Positions 6,128-10,689 of a DNA stretch of 10,689 nt are shown here, piece by piece. The notes under the pieces are model-generated. The model made no database searches. It was not told the DNA's origin and was given only the letters and a program-made list of their open reading frames with translations. Position 1 is the stretch's first letter. Each line of letters begins with the position of its first letter. The position numbers and the translations under genes were made by a program. The stretch is from Patescibacteria group bacterium (lineage in GTDB: Bacteria > Patescibacteriota > Microgenomatia > UBA8517): contig JANWVB010000042.1 of assembly GCA_025057695.1 (NCBI GenBank), positions 1 to 10,689 on the forward strand, in the 5' to 3' direction.

Positions 6128-6503
6128 GTTGTTCTGCTTGTGTCTTGTTAAATATAGTGCCCAAAACTCCGTTTACAAAAGAAGGAGAACTCTCAGCACC
6201 AAATTCTTTTGCTAATTCCACTGCTTCGTCTATAACGACTTTAGGCGGAGTGTTTCCTTCCAATAATTCATACACTGAAAGCCTAAGTATTGCAAGATCA
6301 ATTTTGTTTATGTTTTCTATTGGCCAGGCTGGAGCCGCTTCCAGTATTTCTTTATCAATTCTCTCTCTTTTCTTGGTTATCTCGATTACTTCTTGATGCA
6401 CATTGTTTAGTTGTTCATTGAAACTATTTGCAAAAAGCATTTGTACAATTTCGCGCCTTTTTTGATGTCTTGGATCGTGTCTTAATTTCATAGCAATTAA
6501 CAT
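6117..6503 (-). CDS. nusB: Transcription antitermination factor NusB
   Basis: NusB, with S10 (NusE), binds boxA RNA in rRNA leaders to prevent premature termination and help ribosome assembly. The 128-residue protein has the family elements: RREIVQMLFANSF near the N-terminus (about 16-28), INKIDLAILRLSVYELL (about 64-80), PPKVVIDEAVELAKEFG (about 85-101) and the FVNGVLG ending helix. It is a little shorter than the usual 130-150. The start at 6503 is supported by GGGTGA (6513-6518) nine bases upstream, the only Shine-Dalgarno-like sequence that I find in front of a gene here. Met5 is an alternative start. Its end overlaps the carrier-like gene by 11 bases. The position after rpmF and before rnc groups it with ribosome-making genes. 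Confidence 0.93.
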   Translation of the reverse strand: MLIAMKLRHDPRHQKRREIVQMLFANSFNEQLNNVHQEVIEITKKRERIDKEILEAAPAWPIENINKIDLAILRLSVYELLEGNTPPKVVIDEAVELAKEFGAESSPSFVNGVLGTIFNKTQAEQHGQ

Positions 6504-6512
6504 AGTAAATAT

Positions 6513-6518
6513 TCACCC
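6513..6518 (-). promoter_or_regulatory. Shine-Dalgarno-like site for nusB
   Basis: Read on the minus strand, GGGTGA stands nine bases before the nusB ATG at 6503, within normal Shine-Dalgarno range. It fits the start at 6503 rather than the one four codons inside. No comparable site precedes the other genes in this window. Confidence 0.4.
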
Positions 6519-6551
6519 AAAAATGCTGAATAGTCAAGCAAGAATAAAGGT

Positions 6552-6713
6552 TTATTTGTAAAAACCGCACGAAGGACAAGCTTTGTGAGGTAGCTTGAAA
6601 GCTTTGCACGATGCGCAAACAGAAAGGCTTGGAATTGATTTTTTGTTTGTTGCGGCATTTCTTCTTCTGTCACTTCTTCCGCGTGTAGATTTCTTTTTGG
6701 GTACTGGTGCCAT
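6552..6713 (-). CDS. rpmF: 50S ribosomal protein L32
   Basis: This 53-residue protein reads MAPVPKKKSTRGRSDRRR at its start, the classic L32 N-terminus (M-A-V/A-P-K-x-K-x-S-x-x-x-x-x-x-R-R). Its zinc ribbon has Cys33-x-x-Cys36 and Cys46-x-x-Cys49. L32 is a small structural protein of the large subunit. Its length matches the family (50-60). The four zinc ligands are all present, so it is the C+ (zinc-binding) form. The ATG at 6713 is the only sensible start. A promoter candidate lies 35-63 bases upstream. nusB begins 48 bases after the stop. L32 genes commonly precede plsX/fab genes in other bacteria; here those genes are missing. Confidence 0.97.
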   Translation of the reverse strand: MAPVPKKKSTRGRSDRRRNAATNKKSIPSLSVCASCKAFKLPHKACPSCGFYK

Positions 6714-6747
6714 AAAATTTAACTTATTATTTTTTTTCTAATTAAAT

Positions 6748-6776
6748 TTGATACAAAAAACCAACAAATTGATCAA
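6748..6776 (-). promoter_or_regulatory. Candidate promoter of the rpmF-nusB-acp-rnc operon
   Basis: On the minus strand TTGATC (6771-6776) and TATCAA (6748-6753) are exactly 17 bases apart. Each matches four of six consensus bases. Transcription would start near 6741 and leave a leader of about 28 bases before the rpmF ATG. The site is in the 126-base gap after recG, the longest gap inside the minus-strand block, so a new transcription start is plausible. The -35 is also part of an 8-base palindrome, TTGATCAA. Confidence 0.35.
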
Positions 6777-6839
6777 ATTGATTTCAAACTTAACTTGTAG
6801 TTAATTTTATCTTCTATTTTGTTTTTTAGCAAGAATTTG

Positions 6840-8855
6840 TTAATTTAGGTTTACCTCAAGTTTGTTTAATTTTTCAAATACTTTTGCGAATTTATTTTTG
6901 TCTGATATTGCTTCTTGGGCGACTAATCTTGTTAGTTTTATAAGATTGCTGTCTTGCCATGTTGCCACTTTTAGTTGTGGAAATCCATGTTGCGCCACTC
7001 CATATATTTCGCCCGGTCCCCTCATTTGAAGATCAATCTCTGCAAGTTCAAATCCTGAAATTGATTTTTTCATTGCCAATAATCTTTGATTTACTTTTTC
7101 AGATTTGCTTTCTGTGAAAAGTAGGCAATATGATTTTTTCTCTCCCCTACCTACCCTACCTCTTAGTTGATGAAGTTGAGCTAGCCCAAATCTTTCTGCG
7201 GCTTCTATTACCATAATTGTTGCGTTTGGTATGTCAATTCCTACTTCCACAACCGGAGTGGAAACTAAAATATCCAGACTCCCTTTTCTGAAATCTTCCA
7301 AGACCTTTTCTTTTTCTTTTGATTTTAGTTTTCCGTGTAAAAGCCCAAGCCTTTTGTCCTTAAAAATATTTTGCAGTTTTTCAAATTCAGTTTTGACAGC
7401 TTTAATTTCTTTGAGTGTTTCAACTTGCGACTCATCAATCAAGGGACAAACAATAAATGCCTGAACTTTATTTTCATCAATTTCTTTAGATATCCATTCA
7501 TATGCTCCATTTCGTTTTTCTGGTGGCACGATCCATGTGGTTATTGGCTTTCTTCCTTTTGGAAGCTCATCAAGTGTTGACAAGTCAAGATCTCCATATG
7601 CGGTTAGCGCTATTGTTCTTGGTATTGGTGTTGCTGTCATTGTGAGAATATGGGGCGATTTTTTATTTTTTGAAACTATTTTTGCAATTTTTGCTCTTTC
7701 GTTAACTCCGAATCTGTGAGATTCATCTATCACCACAAGGGCTACTTTATCAAAGTCAACCTTTTTGTATATTAGAGCATGTGTTCCCACGAAAATATCG
7801 CTTCTACCCATCTCGATGCTTTTCTTTGTTGAAGTTATGAGACTTACCCTGCCTTTATATGGCGCAAAAAGTTTGGATAGAGTGTTGTAGTGTTGCTCTG
7901 CAAGGATTTGTGTTGGCGCCATAAAAACAGATTGAAAGCCGTTTGTAAATGCTGCAAACGCCGCGGCTCCAGCAACCACAGTTTTCCCAGATCCTACGTC
8001 GCCTTCAACTAACCTGTTCATTGGAGTTTTTTTCTTTAGATCCTCAAATATTTCTTTAATTGATCTTTCTTGAGATTGGGTAAGCTTAAATGGCAGAGAG
8101 TTGACAAAATTTAAGTACAATGACTTTGGAATGTTTATTTTGTGAGAGATTGTAAATTTTTTTCTGTCTTCAGCACGCATTAGCCATTTGATTTGTTGCA
8201 TGAAAAATTCGTTAAAAGCCAGCCTTTTTCTTGCATTTTCAATGTTGTCCGATTTTTCAGGAAAATGGACGGTTTTAACTGCATTGGTAAAGTCCATCAA
8301 ATTGTGCTTTTTTAAAATATCTTCTGGCAAAAATTCTTCAAAGTCGTTTTTAAGAAGATGAAATATACGAGTTCTGATCCACTTTGAGTTTATTTTGTTT
8401 GTTGTATGGTAAATTGGCACAATCCTACCAGTATGAATACTTTCGCTTTTAGATGACAATGGCTCGTAAACTGGAGCAAAAAGAGTCAATTTTTTATTAA
8501 ACCATTGGGCATTTCCTGAAAATGCAAAATCAGATCCTGTTTTAAGGGCATACAAAATGTATGGTTGATTAAACCATAATATTTGCATTTTACCTGTCTC
8601 GTCAAAAACAATTGCCAGTTGCGCTTTTCGTCCTCTTTTAGTGGTGATGTTGGTTATTGATTCAATTTTTGCATGTATGGTTACATTTTCTTTGGCTTTG
8701 ATTGTCGAGATTTTTTTTATATTAGTAAAATCTTCATACCTAAAAGGGACATGCATCAACAAATCTTCCAGTGTAAGTATCCCTAGTTTTGATAGTCTTT
8801 TGGCATAAATTTCTCCTACATTGGCAAGTTCTGATACTGAAGTAGTCAGATCCAT
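6840..8855 (-). CDS. recG: ATP-dependent DNA helicase RecG
   Basis: RecG remodels stalled replication forks and Holliday junctions. The 671-residue protein has the N-terminal wedge/OB-fold part (about 57-130, with VTIHAKIESITN and ILWFNQPYI). The two helicase lobes carry Walker A GDVGSGKT (285-292), motif II DESH (377-380) with HRFGV, motif III TATPIPRT (407-414) and motif VI QLRGRVGRG (563-571). The C-terminal TRG region, GFELAEIDLQMRGPGEIYG (601-619), drives translocation. By my recalled alignment to E. coli, Arg591, Arg612 and Gln622 correspond to the key TRG residues R609, R630 and Q640. Two deviations appear: DESH rather than the usual DEQH, and GVAQHG where the family has GTRQ-G. The length is close to the usual 680-700. 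It starts 19 bases after the small membrane-protein gene. Confidence 0.97.
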   Translation of the reverse strand: MDLTTSVSELANVGEIYAKRLSKLGILTLEDLLMHVPFRYEDFTNIKKISTIKAKENVTIHAKIESITNITTKRGRKAQLAIVFDETGKMQILWFNQPYILYALKTGSDFAFSGNAQWFNKKLTLFAPVYEPLSSKSESIHTGRIVPIYHTTNKINSKWIRTRIFHLLKNDFEEFLPEDILKKHNLMDFTNAVKTVHFPEKSDNIENARKRLAFNEFFMQQIKWLMRAEDRKKFTISHKINIPKSLYLNFVNSLPFKLTQSQERSIKEIFEDLKKKTPMNRLVEGDVGSGKTVVAGAAAFAAFTNGFQSVFMAPTQILAEQHYNTLSKLFAPYKGRVSLITSTKKSIEMGRSDIFVGTHALIYKKVDFDKVALVVIDESHRFGVNERAKIAKIVSKNKKSPHILTMTATPIPRTIALTAYGDLDLSTLDELPKGRKPITTWIVPPEKRNGAYEWISKEIDENKVQAFIVCPLIDESQVETLKEIKAVKTEFEKLQNIFKDKRLGLLHGKLKSKEKEKVLEDFRKGSLDILVSTPVVEVGIDIPNATIMVIEAAERFGLAQLHQLRGRVGRGEKKSYCLLFTESKSEKVNQRLLAMKKSISGFELAEIDLQMRGPGEIYGVAQHGFPQLKVATWQDSNLIKLTRLVAQEAISDKNKFAKVFEKLNKLEVNLN

Positions 8856-8874
8856 GAGAAATAATTTTAATTAA

Positions 8875-8976
8875 CTATATATAAAGAAGAAAAGGCAAAA
8901 TCGAACCTAACACGAGGGACAAAATGGCAATTGCCACAACAAAAACGCTAATTCTTCTTTTTAATTTATCGCTCAT
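8875..8976 (-). CDS. 33-residue single-span membrane protein, unknown function
   Basis: Between tyrS and recG the minus strand holds an open frame of 33 codons: MSDKLKRR, then a hydrophobic run from Ile9 to about Ile33 with one internal Gly and one Pro. The positive N-terminal cluster predicts an N-in single transmembrane helix that takes up nearly the whole protein. It starts 11 bases after the tyrS stop and ends 19 bases before the recG ATG, so it fits an operon tyrS-small-recG like a real gene. No Shine-Dalgarno is visible, in line with its neighbours. I do not recognise the family. It could instead be a chance frame in an AT-rich gap, but the charge and hydrophobic pattern is that of a membrane peptide. 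A role is unknown. Confidence 0.55.
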   Translation of the reverse strand: MSDKLKRRISVFVVAIAILSLVLGSILPFLLYI

Positions 8977-8987
8977 GTTTTACCATT

Positions 8988-10157
8988 TTAAACTATCTGA
9001 ACAAACTTTCGTTTGCCTATTTTGACTTTGTCGCCGGCGGATAGTTTTACAAATGGATTGTTTTCAACTTTGCCGTTTATTTCTATGGCGTTTTTGCTAA
9101 GAAGTCTTTTTATTTCTGAATTGCTTAAGTTGTCAATTTGCGCGAGTGTTTTTAGCAAATTTTCTTGATTTTTGATTTTAATTCTAAATTCAGCATTATT
9201 TCTCTGGAATGTGTTTTCAAAATTTTGCTGAGCCAAATCAGCTTCTTTTTCTGAATGCAGTTCGGAGACGATTTGATGCGCTAAAGATTTTTTAATTTTC
9301 ATTGGGTTTTCTCCTTTTTCTAATCTTTCTTTGTAATTTCCGATTTCTTCGTCAGGCAAGTTAGTTGCCATTTCAAAGTAAGCAAGTATGTTTGAGTCTG
9401 TGATTGACATTATCTTGCCATAAATCTCATCTGGAGGATCGTTTAGCCAAATTGCATTTCCCAAGCTCTTGCTCATTTTTGCCCCATTTGTGCCTAGTAG
9501 GTAGTTTGTAACCAAGATATATGATTCTTTACCTCTAAGATTCTTTTGCAGTATTCTGCCTGCTTGCATGTTAAAGGTTTGATCTGCTCCGCCAATTTGG
9601 ATGTCTGTGTCTAAAAAATAGCTATCGTAACCTTGCATTACTGGATATAAGGTTTCATCAAGCCTAACACGTTTTCCTTCCTGAAGTCGTTTTTTAATTA
9701 ACTCTCTTCCTATAAAATCTCCAACCGAGAAATTTTGCGCAAGTTTAATAATGTCTACAAAGTTTAATTTAGACAGCCATTCACTGTTGTAGCGAATCTT
9801 TATATTTGAAAAATCGCAAACTTTCTCCGCTTGAGCTTTGTATGTTTTGAAGTTTTCTTGTATTTGTTCTTGCGAAAGAATGGGGCGTTCCGATGTTTTG
9901 TCCGATGTGTCACCTATCAAAGCCGTAAAATCGCCTATTAGAAATGTTACATTGTGTCCTAATTTAGATAAAGCGTCAAGTTTCCTAAGAGGTACAGCAT
10001 GTCCTATGTGAATTTGTGTTGCGGTAGGGTCAATCCCAAGATAAACATTTAGTTTTTTGCCACTTAGTAATATTTCTGTAAGCGAATTTTTGGAAGGTAT
10101 TATGTTTGTTACTCCTCGTGCAAGAATTTGGTTAATTAGTTTTGTATCCATGATCAT
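8988..10157 (-). CDS. tyrS: Tyrosine--tRNA ligase
   Basis: This enzyme charges tRNA-Tyr in two steps through tyrosyl-adenylate. The 389-residue protein is a class I synthetase with HIGH at 50-53 and KMSKS at 227-231. The active-site parts are YLGIDPTATQIHIGHAVPL (39-57), QGYDS (175-179) and GGADQTFN (189-196). The C-terminus (about 340-389) is an S4 RNA-binding domain, NAIEINGKVENN onwards. The QGYDS and GGADQ forms and the length fit the TyrRS-2/TyrZ-like clade rather than the B. stearothermophilus TyrS type (inference from memory of both). The start is ATG 10157, with Met3 at 10151 as alternative; both follow AT-rich DNA without a ribosome binding site. It heads the minus-strand block, with the small membrane-protein gene 11 bases downstream. 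Confidence 0.97.
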   Translation of the reverse strand: MIMDTKLINQILARGVTNIIPSKNSLTEILLSGKKLNVYLGIDPTATQIHIGHAVPLRKLDALSKLGHNVTFLIGDFTALIGDTSDKTSERPILSQEQIQENFKTYKAQAEKVCDFSNIKIRYNSEWLSKLNFVDIIKLAQNFSVGDFIGRELIKKRLQEGKRVRLDETLYPVMQGYDSYFLDTDIQIGGADQTFNMQAGRILQKNLRGKESYILVTNYLLGTNGAKMSKSLGNAIWLNDPPDEIYGKIMSITDSNILAYFEMATNLPDEEIGNYKERLEKGENPMKIKKSLAHQIVSELHSEKEADLAQQNFENTFQRNNAEFRIKIKNQENLLKTLAQIDNLSNSEIKRLLSKNAIEINGKVENNPFVKLSAGDKVKIGKRKFVQIV

Positions 10158-10164
10158 ATTTTAT

Positions 10165-10195
10165 TTGATAGCTTGAAAAATTTGAAGTATTTTAA
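10165..10195 (-). promoter_or_regulatory. Weak promoter candidate for tyrS
   Basis: On the minus strand TATCAA (10165-10170) serves as a possible -10, with TTAAAA (10190-10195) as a poor -35 at 19-base spacing. The same TATCAA hexamer occurs in the rpmF candidate. If used, initiation would be at or right next to the tyrS ATG at 10157, giving a leaderless or nearly leaderless transcript. The weak -35 keeps this tentative. Confidence 0.25.
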
Positions 10196-10207
10196 CTCTT
10201 TTATGGT

Positions 10208-10237
10208 TTGCTCTTATGAAATTTGCTTTGATACAAT
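10208..10237 (+). promoter_or_regulatory. Extended -10 promoter for the penicillin-binding protein gene, possibly leaderless
   Basis: TGATACAAT (10229-10237) is an extended -10: TGn followed by TACAAT, five of six matches. A poor -35, TTGCTC (10208-10213), stands 18 bases upstream. The last -10 base lies six bases before the ATG at 10244, so transcription would normally begin at about 10243-10245, at the start codon itself. Confidence 0.45.
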
Positions 10238-10243
10238 GCTTGT

Positions 10244-10689
10244 ATGGCTAGGTGGCATCAACGCAGGCGAGCAAGACTTTCCAGAAACTACCGATTTGAT
10301 TTTTCCAATTTTGATTTGTCGAAAGTTTTTGTAAATTTGGCAAAAATTGGCTTTGTGGCAGTTCTTCTTTTTACAATTGGGATTTTTATAATTGTGCCTT
10401 TTTTTGCTTTGAATTTGCCTTCTCCGGATAAAATTGTTCGCAGAGAAGGATTTTCAACCAAAATTTTAGATAGATCGGGCGAAGTCTTGTATGAAATTTT
10501 TACTGATGAACGCAGGTCCCCTGTAAATATAAAAGACGTGCCGGATTATTTAAAACAAGCAACGATAGCCATTGAAGACAAAAATTTTTATCAACATCAA
10601 GGTTTTGATCTTTGGGGAGTTTTGCGCGGGCTATCAAGATTAATTACACAAGGAAGAGCGCAAGGGGGATCTACTTTAACACAGCAACT
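10244..10689 (+). CDS. Class A penicillin-binding protein, N-terminal part (partial)
   Basis: The frame opens at ATG 10244 and runs off the window end after 148 codons. An in-frame TGA at 10229 rules out a longer start. The basic cytoplasmic N-terminus is rich in Arg (residues 3-17), then a membrane anchor spans about 35-57. The start of a GT51 peptidoglycan glycosyltransferase domain follows: TKILDRSGEVL (72-82), ATIAIEDKNFYQHQG (106-120) with the catalytic Glu111 of the EDxxFxxHxG motif, and GGSTLTQQ (141-148), the second family motif. This is the PBP1a/MrcA type, which polymerises lipid II and, through the C-terminal transpeptidase outside the window, crosslinks it. Its presence implies a peptidoglycan wall. 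It is divergent from tyrS. Confidence 0.93.
   Translation, partial: MARWHQRRRARLSRNYRFDFSNFDLSKVFVNLAKIGFVAVLLFTIGIFIIVPFFALNLPSPDKIVRREGFSTKILDRSGEVLYEIFTDERRSPVNIKDVPDYLKQATIAIEDKNFYQHQGFDLWGVLRGLSRLITQGRAQGGSTLTQQ

Noticed and set aside
6025..6396. Open frame of 123 codons on the + strand opposite nusB and the carrier-like gene
   Set aside because: It lies wholly antisense to two recognised genes, and its composition (Ser, Leu, Phe-rich) is what the complement of their codons gives.
6424..6618. Minus-strand open frame overlapping the nusB start and the rpmF end
   Set aside because: It overlaps two recognised genes in a different frame and shows no domain or membrane pattern.

Overview
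The window is AT-rich bacterial DNA with small, tightly packed genes and no mobile element, RNA gene or CRISPR array that I can see. The gene content (a type IV pilus block, a minimal translation and RNA-processing operon, recG, tyrS, a class A penicillin-binding protein), the near absence of Shine-Dalgarno sequences and the lack of fatty-acid enzymes around an acyl-carrier-like gene suggest Candidatus Patescibacteria (CPR), perhaps the Microgenomates side. That placement is an inference from gene style. TGA is used as a stop in several genes (the first partial gene, pilM, pilN, nusB), which argues against the UGA-recoded CPR lineages.

Region 1 (1-4455, + strand) is the distal part of a type IV pilus operon. 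It holds the tail of a GspH/FimT-like pseudopilin, a PilV-like and a PilW-like minor pilin with class III leader peptides, a PilX-like protein, then pilM, pilN and pilO. PilM (cytoplasmic actin-like), PilN and PilO (single-pass, periplasm-facing) would form the inner-membrane alignment platform. The minor pilins would prime or cap the fibre. No pilP or pilQ follows.

Region 2 (4511-10157, - strand) reads in transcription order tyrS, a 33-residue single-span membrane protein, recG, then rpmF (L32), nusB, an acyl-carrier-like gene, rnc (RNase III), rpsP (S16) and khpA. It covers tRNA charging, replication-fork repair, ribosome assembly and rRNA processing. Promoter-like sites lie before tyrS, rpmF and rpsP. 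The acyl-carrier-like protein has no serine at the phosphopantetheine attachment position, and it sits in a remnant of the common rpmF-fab-acpP-rnc gene order from which the fab genes are missing.

Region 3 (10158-10689) is a short divergent promoter region followed by the 5' part of a class A penicillin-binding protein. Its extended -10 box is placed so that transcription would begin at or next to the start codon.

The two blocks converge at 4456-4510, where I see no convincing intrinsic terminator. I found no clearly new multi-gene system. The most unusual items are the serine-less carrier protein, the very small membrane protein between tyrS and recG, and the general absence of ribosome binding sites.
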